Below the pieces are notes generated by a model. That model saw only the letters and a program-made list of their open reading frames with translations, did no database searches and was not told the DNA's origin. Below are positions 1-9,197 of a DNA stretch of 64,000 bases, piece by piece. The stretch spans positions 1 to 64,000 of the forward strand of contig NZ_FNVG01000013.1 in the NCBI RefSeq assembly GCF_900107935.1, written 5' to 3'. The translations under genes were made by a program, and so were the position numbers. Source of the stretch: Vibrio hangzhouensis. GTDB lineage: Bacteria; Pseudomonadota; Gammaproteobacteria; Enterobacterales; Vibrionaceae. Numbering within the stretch: position 1 is the first letter of the stretch; each line of letters opens with the position of its first letter.

Positions 1-63
1 TTTGGCCAGCAGTTCGGCGCGGTAAGGAGAAGTGGAGGCTAAAATAAGGCGAATTGATTTCAT
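1..63 (-). CDS. yceF: Maf-family nucleotide pyrophosphatase, N-terminal fragment
   Basis: Only the first 21 codons are inside the window; the gene runs off the left edge. The peptide starts MKSIRLILASTSPYRAELL, the characteristic N-terminal strand and SxSPxR loop of Maf/YceF proteins. The family hydrolyses modified or non-canonical nucleoside triphosphates; the YceF branch prefers 7-methyl-GTP. The gene is divergent from yceD, the usual arrangement in gammaproteobacteria, which supports the call. The catalytic residues lie outside the window, so the exact branch is inferred from context. Confidence 0.85.
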   Translation of the reverse strand, partial: MKSIRLILASTSPYRAELLAK

Positions 64-81
64 TTTTGGCTTCTGTTTTCT

Positions 82-347
82 TATACTCAAGTAACCTCAA
101 GATGCTTGTTCAGCGAGAATTACTTGGCTTCTAGGCGCGGCAGTGATTTGAAGATCTAGTGGCTCTAAATCGAAAATCGCTAACAAAGCATATAAGCCAA
201 GTAAACTCGCCCTTTGGGAGCTCATCAAGGTGCTCATTTCTGCGTCAAATAGCTTCGAAAGGGAATAGCCATTCCTTCAACTATTTTCCTTGAACTGAAC
301 ACCTTGATGAAGCTCTGAGTCCTTCATCTTGAGGTCACTTGAGTATA
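82..347. repeat. 266-bp palindromic repeat element with 23-bp terminal inverted repeats
   Basis: The segment is bounded by 23-bp inverted ends (82-104 and 325-347) that differ at one base. Inside lie two further imperfect dyads: 113-128 with 196-210, and 218-232 with 300-315. The second encloses nested short stems (247-252 with 281-286, and GGAAT/ATTCC at 262-275). One strand could therefore fold into a two-armed structure. I see no transposase. It looks like a miniature inverted-repeat or REP-like element; I recall similar sequences scattered through Vibrio genomes but could not search. It fills the gap between divergent yceF and yceD. Confidence 0.75.
97..225 (-). CDS. Possible 42-residue ORF carried by the palindromic element
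   Basis: An ATG at 223-225 opens 42 codons ending in TGA at 97-99, with peptide start MSSQRASLLGLYALLAIFD. It lies wholly in the left half of the repeat element, and its stop is inside the left terminal repeat. No Shine-Dalgarno sequence is clear. I recall this peptide annotated as hypothetical protein in many Vibrio genomes, which may only reflect the copy number of the element. Translation is unproven and the frame may be a by-product of palindrome structure. Confidence 0.3.
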   Translation of the reverse strand: MSSQRASLLGLYALLAIFDLEPLDLQITAAPRSQVILAEQAS

Positions 348-425
348 TCATAATTGCAGTTTCTAGACTTATTGTTAGATTCTTAATCTGTAGGCAAAAA
401 AAGTACAACTTTTTCGCCTTTTTCT

Positions 426-454
426 TTGACTAAATTCGTTTTGGAAGATAATAT
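426..454 (+). promoter_or_regulatory. Sigma-70 promoter of the yceD-rpmF-plsX-fab unit
   Basis: TTGACT (426-431) and TAATAT (449-454) are separated by 17 bp. Transcription should begin near 460-462, only two to four bases before the yceD ATG at 464. No Shine-Dalgarno sequence fits in that space. Confidence 0.65.
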
Positions 455-463
455 TCGCGCCCT

Positions 464-991
464 ATGCAAAAGGTAAAAATACCGCGAACAGTTGACCCGG
501 GTAAGACGGCTCAAAAAAGATTGGACTTTGATGGCATCATCCAAGTGAGTCTTTTTAAACGTCTGAGCGAGTCAGTTAGTAGCGTAAAACGCGATGCTGA
601 AGTGACATTGTCCTTTGGGCATGATGAACAGCGACTTGTTGTTATCTCTGGTAAAGCTAACATCGAAGTTGATTTGGAATGTCAGCGTTGTAATGAGATT
701 TTCACACACTTGTGTGAAGTTCAATTCACTTATACTCCTTATTACAGCGAGAAAAGTGAAGAGGACGCACCTGAAGATTATGATTTGGTAGATCTTAATG
801 AGTACGGTGAGGTCGATCTCATACAACTAGTTGAAGACGAGTTCATCTTAAACCTGCCTCAAGTTGCAATGCACGACGAAGCTGATTGTAGCGTTGACTC
901 AAACAACTTGGTATTTGGCGACATTCCGGAAGAAGTTCCAGAAGACAAACCAAATCCATTTGATGTTTTAAAGAGCTTAAAGCGTGAGTAA
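464..991 (+). CDS. yceD: 23S rRNA accumulation protein YceD (DUF177)
   Basis: The 175-residue product has the conserved start MQKVK, the LECQRC segment (Cys73, Cys76), a third Cys at 84 and the C-terminal PNPFDVLKSLKR signature of YceD. The family is needed for normal 23S rRNA accumulation; the cysteines suggest metal binding, which is inference. It precedes rpmF by 43 bases, the conserved bacterial pairing. The start is fixed by the conserved N-terminus although the predicted transcript begins only a few bases before it. Length is normal for the family. Confidence 0.93.
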   Translation: MQKVKIPRTVDPGKTAQKRLDFDGIIQVSLFKRLSESVSSVKRDAEVTLSFGHDEQRLVVISGKANIEVDLECQRCNEIFTHLCEVQFTYTPYYSEKSEEDAPEDYDLVDLNEYGEVDLIQLVEDEFILNLPQVAMHDEADCSVDSNNLVFGDIPEEVPEDKPNPFDVLKSLKRE

Positions 992-1034
992 CACTGTTAC
1001 TGACGTTTAAATTACTAACATAGGAGTAGGGTCC

Positions 1035-1205
1035 ATGGCCGTACAAAAAAGCAAGAAGTCACGTTCTATGCGTGGCATGCGTCGTTCACATGATGCGCTA
1101 ACTTCAGCTGCACTATCTGTAGACGCAACTTCAGGTGAAACTCACCTACGTCACAACGTGACTGCTGACGGTTACTACCGTGGCAAAAAGGTTATCAACA
1201 AGTAA
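1035..1205 (+). CDS. rpmF: 50S ribosomal protein L32
   Basis: A 56-codon gene starting [19 protein letters not shown] and ending RGKKVINK, the length and sequence of bacterial L32, a basic protein of the large ribosomal subunit. A strong Shine-Dalgarno (GGAGTAGGG) sits just upstream. This copy has no four-cysteine zinc ribbon, as is usual in gammaproteobacteria. It lies between yceD and plsX, the standard arrangement coupling ribosome and lipid synthesis. Confidence 0.97.
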   Translation: MAVQKSKKSRSMRGMRRSHDALTSAALSVDATSGETHLRHNVTADGYYRGKKVINK

Positions 1206-1214
1206 GGTTGACCT

Positions 1215-2240
1215 TTGCATAATATAACCGTTGCACTTGATGCAATGGGCGGGGATTTCGGTCCTTCCGTAACAGTGCCTGCCGCCGTGCAGGCACTGTC
1301 GCTTTTCCCAGAGCTAAAAGTGGTCCTTGTCGGCGACGAATCGTCGATACATACACAACTCAATCATTTAGGTTACCAACGTAGCGCCCGATTAGAGGTG
1401 AGACATAGTGACCGAGTCATTTCGAATTCAGAAAAGCCATCCTTCGCGTTAAGAAACAGTCACGATACTTCCATGCGTATTGCCATCGATTTGGTGGAAA
1501 CGGAGCAGGCAGATGCTTGTGTCAGTGGAGGAAACACTGGTGCTTTGATGGCACTATCACGCTTTCGCCTGAAACTTCTTCCCGGTATTGACAGACCAGC
1601 CTTGGTCACAGCACTGCCAACAGTATCTGGCCAGAAAACCTGGATGCTTGATCTTGGTGCCAATGCTTCTGTAGACGCCGACTCTTTGTTTCAGTTTGCT
1701 GTGATGGGCAGCGCACTTGCCGAACAGCATTTGGGACGAAAACCAAAAGTCGCCATTCTCAATATTGGCGCTGAAGAAATAAAAGGCAACGATCTCGTCA
1801 AACGTTGCGCTGAAATGCTGACCCAAACTCAATCTATCAACTATATTGGCTTTGTCGAAGGCAATGAACTCCTTCATGATGCTGCAGATGTCGTTGTTTG
1901 TGACGGGTTTGTAGGCAATACCGCTCTCAAAGCGTGCGAAGGCACGGCTCAACTTATTGTTGATAAGCTTAAGGCAAGACTTTCGGCTTCAACCTGGAAA
2001 GGATGGATAGCAAGAATACTGTTTTCTGATCTCATAACTGAGGTGAAAACACTGAACCCCGACCAGTATAACGGAGCAAGTTTGTTAGGATTGCGCGGCA
2101 TTGTCATAAAAAGCCACGGAAGTGCTGATATTTCAGCACTTGTTCATGCAATAGGCGAAGCGGTTCATGAAGTAAAACGTCAAGTTCCGAATCAAATAAG
2201 TGATCGTCTAGAAGCAGTGTTACTCGAGAGGCAATATTAG
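1215..2240 (+). CDS. plsX: Phosphate acyltransferase PlsX
   Basis: PlsX converts acyl-ACP and phosphate to acyl-phosphate, the donor for PlsY in phospholipid synthesis. The 341-residue protein opens with the family signature [12 protein letters not shown] and carries SGGNTGAL and CDGFVGN. The start is TTG at 1215, nine bases after the rpmF stop; no ATG lies ahead of the conserved strand, and an AAGG sits seven bases upstream. It is a peripheral membrane enzyme by family knowledge. fabH follows five bases downstream. Confidence 0.95.
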   Translation: MHNITVALDAMGGDFGPSVTVPAAVQALSLFPELKVVLVGDESSIHTQLNHLGYQRSARLEVRHSDRVISNSEKPSFALRNSHDTSMRIAIDLVETEQADACVSGGNTGALMALSRFRLKLLPGIDRPALVTALPTVSGQKTWMLDLGANASVDADSLFQFAVMGSALAEQHLGRKPKVAILNIGAEEIKGNDLVKRCAEMLTQTQSINYIGFVEGNELLHDAADVVVCDGFVGNTALKACEGTAQLIVDKLKARLSASTWKGWIARILFSDLITEVKTLNPDQYNGASLLGLRGIVIKSHGSADISALVHAIGEAVHEVKRQVPNQISDRLEAVLLERQY

Positions 2241-2245
2241 TCTTC

Positions 2246-3196
2246 ATGTATAGCAAAATTTTAGGTACAGGCAGCTACCTGCCATCTCAGATCCGTTCGA
2301 ATGCGGACTTAGAGAAAATGGTAGATACGACAGATGAATGGATCGTAACTCGCACAGGTATCAAAGAGCGACGCATTGCCGCAGAAGACGAAACTGTTGC
2401 AGATATGGGTTACGAAGCCTCTTTGAAAGCCATCGAAATGGCAGGTATCGATAAAAACGATATCGATCTGATCATTGTTGCGACGACAAGTAGCAGCCAC
2501 GCGTTCCCGTCGTCGGCGTGTCAAGTTCAGGCAAAACTTGGTATTCAAGGTTGCCCTGCATTTGATATGGCGGCAGCATGTACAGGTTTCGTTTATGCGC
2601 TGTCTGTTGCAGACCAACATATTCGTTCTGGTATGTGTAAGAACGTATTGGTGATTGGCTCAGATTGTTTGTCAAAGACTGTCGAAGAGATTGATCGCTC
2701 AACCATTATCCTTTTCGGTGACGCAGCTGGTGCTGTGGTACTTGGCGCCAGTGAGGAGCCGGGTATTATCTCGACGCACCTATATGCGGATGGTCGTTTT
2801 GGTGATCTGTTAAGTCTTGAAATGCCGGTTCGCGGTGGTGAACTGGATAAGTGGCTAAATATGTCTGGTAACGAAGTATTTAAAGTGGCAGTAACACAAC
2901 TGTCTAAACTCGTGAAAGACACCTTAGCAGCTAACGGCATGGATAAATCCGATCTTGATTGGCTGGTGCCACATCAGGCCAACTATCGAATCATCTCAGC
3001 GACTGCGAAAAAACTGGGAATGTCGATGGATCAGGTGGTGTTAACACTGGATCGTCATGGAAACACCTCGGCAGCGACAGTACCGACTGCGCTGGACGAA
3101 GCCGTTCGCGATGGTCGAATTAAACGTGGACAGAATTTATTACTAGAAGCTTTTGGTGGTGGTTTTACTTGGGGCTCGGCGCTGGTGCGTTTCTAG
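2246..3196 (+). CDS. fabH: Beta-ketoacyl-ACP synthase III
   Basis: FabH starts fatty acid synthesis by condensing acetyl-CoA with malonyl-ACP. The 316-residue protein has the nucleophile Cys112 in [11 protein letters not shown], the histidine in VPHQANYRI and the asparagine in GNTSAATVP, which complete the Cys-His-Asn triad of type III synthases. It follows plsX closely and precedes fabD, the conserved order. Length matches E. coli FabH (317 residues). Confidence 0.96.
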   Translation: MYSKILGTGSYLPSQIRSNADLEKMVDTTDEWIVTRTGIKERRIAAEDETVADMGYEASLKAIEMAGIDKNDIDLIIVATTSSSHAFPSSACQVQAKLGIQGCPAFDMAAACTGFVYALSVADQHIRSGMCKNVLVIGSDCLSKTVEEIDRSTIILFGDAAGAVVLGASEEPGIISTHLYADGRFGDLLSLEMPVRGGELDKWLNMSGNEVFKVAVTQLSKLVKDTLAANGMDKSDLDWLVPHQANYRIISATAKKLGMSMDQVVLTLDRHGNTSAATVPTALDEAVRDGRIKRGQNLLLEAFGGGFTWGSALVRF

Positions 3197-3254
3197 TCTC
3201 TGTGATTAAAACAGTTATCAAAAGTCATAGATTGCGTTGTTTAAGGAAATAACG

Positions 3255-4178
3255 ATGAGTAATTTTGCAATCGTGTTCCCGGGTCAGGGTTCACAAACCG
3301 TAGGTATGCTTGCTGAGCTAGGCGAGCAGTTTGATGTTGTTAAGGCAACGTTTGCTGAAGCTTCTGAAGCTCTGGGCTATGATCTTTGGGCATTGGTTCA
3401 GGAAGGTCCAGCTGAAGATCTTAACCAAACCCACCGTACTCAGCCAGCTCTTCTGGCTTCCTCTGTTGCTATCTGGCGTGTATGGCAAGAGCAAGGACTT
3501 GCTCAGCCAGCACTGTTGGCTGGTCATAGTCTTGGTGAGTATTCTGCACTAGTATGTGCGGGAGTAATCGATTTTAACGAAGCGATTAAGCTTGTTCAGC
3601 TGCGCGGTCAGCTGATGCAAGAAGCGGTTCCTGCAGGTGTTGGTGCAATGTACGCAATTATCGGTCTGGATGATGCGTCAATTGCTAAAGCCTGTGAAGA
3701 AGCCGCTCAAGGCGAAGTGGTGTCTCCAGTAAACTTCAACTCACCTGGTCAGGTCGTTATCGCAGGCAATAAAGCCGCTGTTGAGCGTGCTGGTGCACTA
3801 TGTAAGGAAGCGGGTGCGAAACGTGCACTTCCTCTCCCTGTATCGGTGCCATCTCACTGTGCACTGATGAAGCCTGCAGCAGACAAACTGGCGCAAGCAC
3901 TAGAGTCTATCGAATTTAACACACCAGCAATTTCTGTTATCAATAACGTTGATGTTGCTGCTGAAACCGATCCAGCTAAGATCAAAAACGCATTGGTTCG
4001 TCAACTTTATAGCCCAGTTCGCTGGACTGAGGGTGTAGAGAAGATGAGCGAGCAAGGCGTTGAGAAGCTTCTTGAACTGGGTCCAGGTAAAGTATTAACA
4101 GGTCTGACGAAGCGAATCGTTAAGACATTGAGTGCTGCAGCGGTAAATGACGTTGCATCACTTGAAGCGGCGAAATAA
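3255..4178 (+). CDS. fabD: Malonyl-CoA:ACP transacylase
   Basis: FabD moves malonyl groups from CoA to acyl carrier protein. The chosen ATG at 3255 gives 307 residues starting MSNFAIVFPGQGSQ and has a TAAGGA Shine-Dalgarno; an in-frame TTG at 3237 would add six residues with no family support. The catalytic serine is Ser92 in GHSLGEYSAL, with QLRG and PVSVPSHC further along. The gene overlaps no neighbour and precedes fabG by 16 bases. Confidence 0.96.
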   Translation: MSNFAIVFPGQGSQTVGMLAELGEQFDVVKATFAEASEALGYDLWALVQEGPAEDLNQTHRTQPALLASSVAIWRVWQEQGLAQPALLAGHSLGEYSALVCAGVIDFNEAIKLVQLRGQLMQEAVPAGVGAMYAIIGLDDASIAKACEEAAQGEVVSPVNFNSPGQVVIAGNKAAVERAGALCKEAGAKRALPLPVSVPSHCALMKPAADKLAQALESIEFNTPAISVINNVDVAAETDPAKIKNALVRQLYSPVRWTEGVEKMSEQGVEKLLELGPGKVLTGLTKRIVKTLSAAAVNDVASLEAAK

Positions 4179-4194
4179 AAGGAACGCGATAATG

Positions 4195-4929
4195 ATGAAC
4201 CTTGAAGGCAAAATTGCCTTAGTAACAGGTGCAAGCCGCGGGATTGGTCGTTCTATTGCAGAACTTCTGGTCGAGCGTGGCGCGACAGTAATTGGTACAG
4301 CAACTTCTGATAATGGTGCTGCTGCGATCAGTGAATACCTGGGTGAAAACGGTAAAGGTCTGGCGCTGAACGTGACAGATACTGACTCAATCGAAGCCGT
4401 ATTAAAGCAAATTAACGAAGAATTCGGTGCGATCGATATTCTAGTTAATAATGCAGGTATTACTCGTGATAATCTTCTCATGCGTATGAAAGACGATGAG
4501 TGGACAGATATCATGGATACTAACCTGACGTCTATTTTCCGTCTGTCTAAAGCGGTACTGCGTGGCATGATGAAAAAGCGTCAAGGTCGTATTATTAACG
4601 TAGGCTCAGTGGTGGGCACTATGGGTAACGCTGGTCAAACTAACTATGCTGCAGCGAAAGCGGGCGTAATTGGCTTTACTAAGTCTATGGCTCGTGAAGT
4701 TGCATCGCGTGGTGTGACGGTGAACACAGTTGCACCAGGTTTTATTGAAACTGATATGACAAAAGCGCTGAATGATGAGCAACGAGCTGCTACACTAGCC
4801 AACGTACCTGCAGGCCGTTTAGGTGACCCTCGTGAAATTGCTTCTGCTGTTGCATTCCTTGCATCTCCAGAAGCTGCATATATCACAGGTGAGACACTTC
4901 ACGTTAATGGTGGCATGTACATGGTTTGA
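4195..4929 (+). CDS. fabG: 3-oxoacyl-ACP reductase
   Basis: FabG is the NADPH-dependent SDR that reduces beta-ketoacyl-ACP. The protein shows TGASRGIGRS for cofactor binding, NNAG, and the Ser-Tyr-Lys centre (GSVVGTMG, then NYAAAKAG). The ATG at 4195 gives the standard 244 residues (MNLEGKIALV); the ATG at 4192, just before it, is equally possible and slightly better spaced from AAGGA at 4179-4183. An in-frame upstream ATG at 4147 lies inside fabD and is not credible. Confidence 0.95.
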   Translation: MNLEGKIALVTGASRGIGRSIAELLVERGATVIGTATSDNGAAAISEYLGENGKGLALNVTDTDSIEAVLKQINEEFGAIDILVNNAGITRDNLLMRMKDDEWTDIMDTNLTSIFRLSKAVLRGMMKKRQGRIINVGSVVGTMGNAGQTNYAAAKAGVIGFTKSMAREVASRGVTVNTVAPGFIETDMTKALNDEQRAATLANVPAGRLGDPREIASAVAFLASPEAAYITGETLHVNGGMYMV

Positions 4930-5008
4930 TCTGTGCAACATTTGTGCATGATTTAAGTCAAAAATGTACTGAATTTCGGTTAAAATCACTAAAATTGTGG
5001 TTTGACCA

Positions 5009-5024
5009 GCAAGGACCCCCTTGC
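5009..5024 (+). promoter_or_regulatory. Small hairpin in the acpP leader
   Basis: In the 162 bases between fabG and acpP, GCAAGG and CCTTGC flank a four-base loop about 68 bases before the acpP ATG. A TAAAAT at 4981-4986 could be the -10 element of an acpP promoter, which would place this hairpin in the leader. No U-tract follows, so it is not an intrinsic terminator. Confidence 0.35.
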
Positions 5025-5091
5025 AACTTTCAATAGTTCGAATAAACTACGGAAACATCGCATTAAGCGAAATCTGTAAAGGAAAAGAAAA

Positions 5092-5325
5092 ATGAGCAAC
5101 ATCGAAGAACGCGTAAAGAAAATCATTGTTGAACAGCTAGGTGTGGACGAAGCAGAAGTTAAAAACGAAGCTTCTTTCGTTGATGATCTAGGTGCAGATT
5201 CTCTAGATACTGTTGAGCTAGTAATGGCTCTAGAAGAGGAATTCGACACTGAGATTCCTGACGAAGAAGCTGAGAAGATCACTACTGTTCAAGCTGCTAT
5301 CGACTACGTAAACAGCGCTCAGTAA
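5092..5325 (+). CDS. acpP: Acyl carrier protein
   Basis: The 77-codon gene encodes a small, very acidic carrier that holds growing acyl chains on 4'-phosphopantetheine. The attachment serine is Ser37 (Ser36 without Met) in [11 protein letters not shown] strong GGAAAAG ribosome site precedes the ATG. It sits between fabG and fabF with its own likely promoter and a strong terminator after it, consistent with expression well above that of its neighbours. Sequence is almost identical to enterobacterial AcpP. Confidence 0.98.
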
Positions 5326-5335
5326 TATCTCTCCC

Positions 5336-5365
5336 AGGCGGCCTTCTGGCCGCCTGTGTTTTTTT
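5336..5365 (+). terminator. Intrinsic terminator after acpP
   Basis: An eight-base GC-rich stem (AGGCGGCC with GGCCGCCT, loop TTCT) is followed by a T-rich tract. It separates the abundant acpP transcript from fabF. Confidence 0.9.
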
Positions 5366-5418
5366 AGAAAACGTCTTCTATCCTTTCAATAGAATCATAT
5401 ATCCCGGAGAATAAAATC

Positions 5419-6660
5419 GTGTCCAAGCGTCGTGTTGTTGTCACTGGCATGGGTATGTTGTCACCGGTAGGCAACACCGTAGAATCTTCATGGAAAGCCC
5501 TTTTAGAGGGTAAGAGTGGTATCGTAAATATTGAACATTTCGATACAACCGATTTTTCAACTCGTTTCGCTGGCTTAGTAAAAGACTTTGACGGTAGTGA
5601 ATACGTATCTAAGAAAGATGCTAAAAAAATGGATTTGTTTATCCAATACGGCATCGTTGCAGGTATGCACGCCCTCAAAGACTCAGGTCTTGAAATCACC
5701 CCTGAAAACCAACACCGTGTTGGTGTCGCTATTGGCTCAGGTATTGGTGGTCTTGACCTAATTGAAGCGGGACATCAAGCGTTGGTATCGAAAGGCCCTC
5801 GTCGCGTAAGTCCTTTCTTTGTACCTTCGACTATCGTTAACATGGTTGCTGGTCAACTTTCTATTCTCGCTGGTTTGCGTGGTCCAAACATTGCTATTTC
5901 AACAGCATGTACAACGGGTCTGCATAATATTGGCCATGCTGCACGCATGATCGCTTATGGCGACGCAGAAGCAATGGTTGCTGGTGGCTCTGAGAAAGCA
6001 TCTACGCCGCTAGGCATGGCTGGCTTCGGTGCTGCGAAAGCGCTTTCAACTCGCAATGACGAACCGCAGAAGGCATCTCGTCCATGGGATGTAGACCGTG
6101 ATGGTTTCGTTCTTGGTGATGGTGCAGGCATGATCGTGCTGGAAGAGTTTGAACACGCAAAAGCTCGTGGCGCAAAAATTTATGCTGAGCTGGTGGGCTT
6201 TGGTATGAGTGGCGATGCTTACCACATGACTTCACCAAGTGAAGATGGCTCTGGTGGTGCTCTGGCGATGGAAGCTGCTATGCGTGATGCTGGCGTGACT
6301 GGTGAGCAAATTGGTTACGTGAACGCGCATGGTACTTCAACGCCTGCTGGTGACGTTGCTGAAATCAAAGGCATTAAGCGAGCGCTAGGTGAAAAGGGTG
6401 CTAAGCAAGTACTTGTTTCTTCAACGAAATCAATGACGGGTCACCTACTTGGTGCTGCCGGTTCTGCAGAAGCTATCATTACTATCATGTCTCTGGTTGA
6501 TCAAATTGTTCCACCAACAATTAACCTCGACAACCCGGATCCAGAGTGTGATGTGGATTTAGTGCCACATACTGCACGTAAAGTGGAGATGGAATACGCA
6601 TTGTGTAACTCATTTGGTTTTGGCGGTACAAACGGTTCTTTGATCTTTAAAAAGATGTAA
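5419..6660 (+). CDS. fabF: Beta-ketoacyl-ACP synthase II
   Basis: FabF elongates acyl-ACP and governs temperature control of cis-vaccenate in relatives. The 413-residue protein begins [12 protein letters not shown] from a GTG with a GGAG Shine-Dalgarno. It carries the nucleophile Cys164 in STACTTG, the active-site histidines in [11 protein letters not shown] and [14 protein letters not shown], and the C-terminal GFGGTNGSL. Context after acpP is universal in gammaproteobacteria. Confidence 0.97.
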   Translation: MSKRRVVVTGMGMLSPVGNTVESSWKALLEGKSGIVNIEHFDTTDFSTRFAGLVKDFDGSEYVSKKDAKKMDLFIQYGIVAGMHALKDSGLEITPENQHRVGVAIGSGIGGLDLIEAGHQALVSKGPRRVSPFFVPSTIVNMVAGQLSILAGLRGPNIAISTACTTGLHNIGHAARMIAYGDAEAMVAGGSEKASTPLGMAGFGAAKALSTRNDEPQKASRPWDVDRDGFVLGDGAGMIVLEEFEHAKARGAKIYAELVGFGMSGDAYHMTSPSEDGSGGALAMEAAMRDAGVTGEQIGYVNAHGTSTPAGDVAEIKGIKRALGEKGAKQVLVSSTKSMTGHLLGAAGSAEAIITIMSLVDQIVPPTINLDNPDPECDVDLVPHTARKVEMEYALCNSFGFGGTNGSLIFKKM

Positions 6661-6691
6661 ACCGCGGTAATCGGATAAGTTACTTGTATTC

Positions 6692-6730
6692 AAACGGCTT
6701 GATGCTTAGCATTAAGCCGTTTTGTTTTTT
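6692..6730 (+). terminator. Intrinsic terminator after fabF
   Basis: AAACGGCTT and AAGCCGTTT form the stem, followed by TTTGTTTTTT. The T-tract runs directly into the AAAGGA ribosome site of pabC, so some read-through into pabC is likely. Confidence 0.8.
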
Positions 6731-6742
6731 AAAGGAATAATT

Positions 6743-7546
6743 ATGTTCTGGCGAGATGGCAGCCAAATCAATCGAGTTCCCGTCACAGATAGAAGTTTTC
6801 AATACGGTGACGGCTGCTTTACAACCATGCTAACCAAATCGGGCAGTATACAGCTTTGGTCACAACATGTCGGCCGAATGCAAGAGGCACTGCAACGCCT
6901 GAAAATTGGGGAGATTGATTGGAATAGCCTTAAGCGAGAGCTAGACTCAATCGCCAGCGATGCTCCTTTGGCAGGATTGAAGATTCATGTCAGTCGGGGA
7001 GAAGGCGGAAGAGGTTATAGTCCGAAAGTCAGTTCTGGACCAAAGGTGACGGTAAGTCGGTTTGAATTTCCGCAGAGTTATCGACAATTTCGGGAAAATG
7101 GTATCGATTTGACCGTGTGCGATACGCCTTTGGGACTTAATCCGCTGCTTGCTGGTTTGAAACACAATAATCGACTCGAACAAATACTGGCTAAAGAAGA
7201 AGTCGAGCGCACGACCTTTACTGATGGGTTGGTTCTGGATATCAACGGCAATGTGATAGAAACTACCATGGCGAACGTATTCTGGATAGCCGATGGCAAG
7301 GTGTTTACGCCAAGTCTCGATTATGCTGGCGTCGCTGGTGTCATGCGAGGGGAGATCATTAAGCTGTTGTCAGCGATGAACATCCCTGTGGAGATCGCAT
7401 CTTTTACCCTGAAGGATGTGCTTGCTGCAGACGAGATATTCGTTAGCAATTGTATTTTAGGGGTTGCACCTGTGAATAAAATTAAGGATGCTCAGTTTCC
7501 ACCAGGGACCATTACGAGACGTATTCAGGAGAAGTTAGGTCAGTGA
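6743..7546 (+). CDS. pabC: Aminodeoxychorismate lyase
   Basis: PabC is the PLP-dependent lyase that releases 4-aminobenzoate and pyruvate from aminodeoxychorismate in folate synthesis. The ATG at 6743 follows AAAGGA and gives 267 residues (MFWRDGSQINRV). The PLP lysine is Lys140 in LLAGLKHNNRLEQ, and the DRSFQYGDGCF and TTMANVFW motifs of fold-type IV enzymes are present. Its stop overlaps the mltG GTG, so the two are translationally coupled. Confidence 0.94.
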   Translation: MFWRDGSQINRVPVTDRSFQYGDGCFTTMLTKSGSIQLWSQHVGRMQEALQRLKIGEIDWNSLKRELDSIASDAPLAGLKIHVSRGEGGRGYSPKVSSGPKVTVSRFEFPQSYRQFRENGIDLTVCDTPLGLNPLLAGLKHNNRLEQILAKEEVERTTFTDGLVLDINGNVIETTMANVFWIADGKVFTPSLDYAGVAGVMRGEIIKLLSAMNIPVEIASFTLKDVLAADEIFVSNCILGVAPVNKIKDAQFPPGTITRRIQEKLGQ

Positions 7547-8559
7547 TAAAGAAGTTATTTTTGGCGTTGTTGTTGCTAGCAGCAATCGCAATGGGCGGTT
7601 TTTTCTATGTGAAGAACAACGTTGAACAGTTTGTTCAACAGCCATTGAGGCTAGACGAACCACAATTGGTAACGGTAAAGCGAGGTAACAATCTCAATAC
7701 CATTATTACCACATTTAGTGAAAACGATTGGATTGACGCCCCACAGTACGATTCTTTAGTTCGTCGCTTCCACCCTGAGTTGACTCAGTTAAAAGTGGGC
7801 ACGTTTCAGATCACGCCTGATATGACGTTTGCTCAGGCTGTTGAAACCATTATTTCCGGCAAAGAGTATCAACTGGCTATCACCTTTATCGAAGGATCCA
7901 CCTTTAAAGAGTGGCGTGAATTATTTGCCAACGCTGAGCACCTGGAACATAAAACCGAGCAGATGAGTGAAGCTGATATAGCGGTTGCGCTAGGTATTCA
8001 ACGTGAGAAACTGGAAGGGCTCTTCCTTGCAGAAACCTATCATTACTCTGTTGGGGACAGTGATCTCGACATCCTGAATAGAGCGAACAGAAAACTTGAA
8101 GCCATCCTGAAAAATAGCTGGGAGGCACGTCAACAGAATCTGCCATTGAAAAATAGTTACGAAGCGTTGATTCTGGCGTCGATTATTGAGAAAGAAACGT
8201 CGGTTCCATCAGAACGAGAGCGAGTGGCTGCTGTGTTTGTAAATCGACTCAATAAGCGTATGCGATTGCAAACCGATCCGACCGTGATTTATGGTATGGG
8301 TGATCGTTATGACGGTAACATCAGAAAGAAAGATCTACGCGAGGCGACTCCTTACAATACCTATGTAATCAACGGGCTACCACCAACGCCTATTGCCATG
8401 CCTGGTGAGGCGTCGATACTGGCGGCAGTGAACCCTGAAGACAGTAACTATCTATACTTTGTGGCCAGCGGGAAAGGTGGTCACGTTTTCTCTAAAAACT
8501 TACGAGACCACAACCGAGCGGTCCAACAATATCTAAAACATTTAAGAAGTAATAAATGA
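7543..8559 (+). CDS. mltG: Endolytic murein transglycosylase MltG
   Basis: MltG cuts nascent glycan strands at the inner membrane and helps set their length. The 338-residue protein has one N-terminal membrane helix (about residues 3-22) and a YceG catalytic domain with the glutamate of [19 protein letters not shown] at residue 218, matching the known catalytic position. It starts with GTG at 7543, overlapping the pabC stop, and its own stop overlaps the tmk ATG. The [12 protein letters not shown] motif is near the C-terminus. Confidence 0.95.
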   Translation: MIKKLFLALLLLAAIAMGGFFYVKNNVEQFVQQPLRLDEPQLVTVKRGNNLNTIITTFSENDWIDAPQYDSLVRRFHPELTQLKVGTFQITPDMTFAQAVETIISGKEYQLAITFIEGSTFKEWRELFANAEHLEHKTEQMSEADIAVALGIQREKLEGLFLAETYHYSVGDSDLDILNRANRKLEAILKNSWEARQQNLPLKNSYEALILASIIEKETSVPSERERVAAVFVNRLNKRMRLQTDPTVIYGMGDRYDGNIRKKDLREATPYNTYVINGLPPTPIAMPGEASILAAVNPEDSNYLYFVASGKGGHVFSKNLRDHNRAVQQYLKHLRSNK

Positions 8560-9188
8560 ATCAAGCTAAATTCGTTGTCATCGAAGGGTTAGAAGGCGCG
8601 GGCAAAAGTACTGCGATTAACACACTGCGCGCGGAACTCGAGTCCGCGGGCATACAAGATATCATAAACACCCGTGAGCCCGGAGGAACGGCTCTGGCAG
8701 AAAAGATGCGTGCACTGGTGAAAGAGGAACACGAGGGCGAGTTGCTGCAAGATCGCTCTGAGCTGTTGTTACTGTACGCAGCGCGAATCCAGTTAGTCGA
8801 GACGGTGATTAAGCCAGCTCTGGCTAAGGGGACTTGGGTGATTGGCGACAGGCACGATATGTCTTCACAGGCATACCAGGGTGGGGGACGTCAGATTGAT
8901 GCTAACGTCATGTCATCGCTCAAGCAGATCGCCCTGAACGACTTCAAACCAGATTTTACGCTCTATCTTGATATTGATCCCAAGCTGGGATTAGAGCGTG
9001 CGCGAGGCCGTGGTGAATTAGATCGTATTGAAAAAATGGACATCAGCTTCTTTGAGCGTACTCGTGAACGCTACCTCAATTTGGCGCAAGGTGACAGCAG
9101 TGTCGCTATCATCGATGCGAGCCAGGATTTGAATTCTGTCCAACAAGCCATTAAACAAGCCGTGCGTGCTTGGTTGGCAGAGCAGTAG
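8556..9188 (+). CDS. tmk: Thymidylate kinase
   Basis: Tmk phosphorylates dTMP to dTDP. The 210-residue protein carries the P-loop GLEGAGKST (residues 11-19), the TREPGGT substrate motif and [16 protein letters not shown], with the [11 protein letters not shown] lid region. ATGA overlap with mltG indicates coupling. Length is typical (E. coli 213). Confidence 0.96.
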   Translation: MNQAKFVVIEGLEGAGKSTAINTLRAELESAGIQDIINTREPGGTALAEKMRALVKEEHEGELLQDRSELLLLYAARIQLVETVIKPALAKGTWVIGDRHDMSSQAYQGGGRQIDANVMSSLKQIALNDFKPDFTLYLDIDPKLGLERARGRGELDRIEKMDISFFERTRERYLNLAQGDSSVAIIDASQDLNSVQQAIKQAVRAWLAEQ

Positions 9189-9197
9189 GATCACGCT

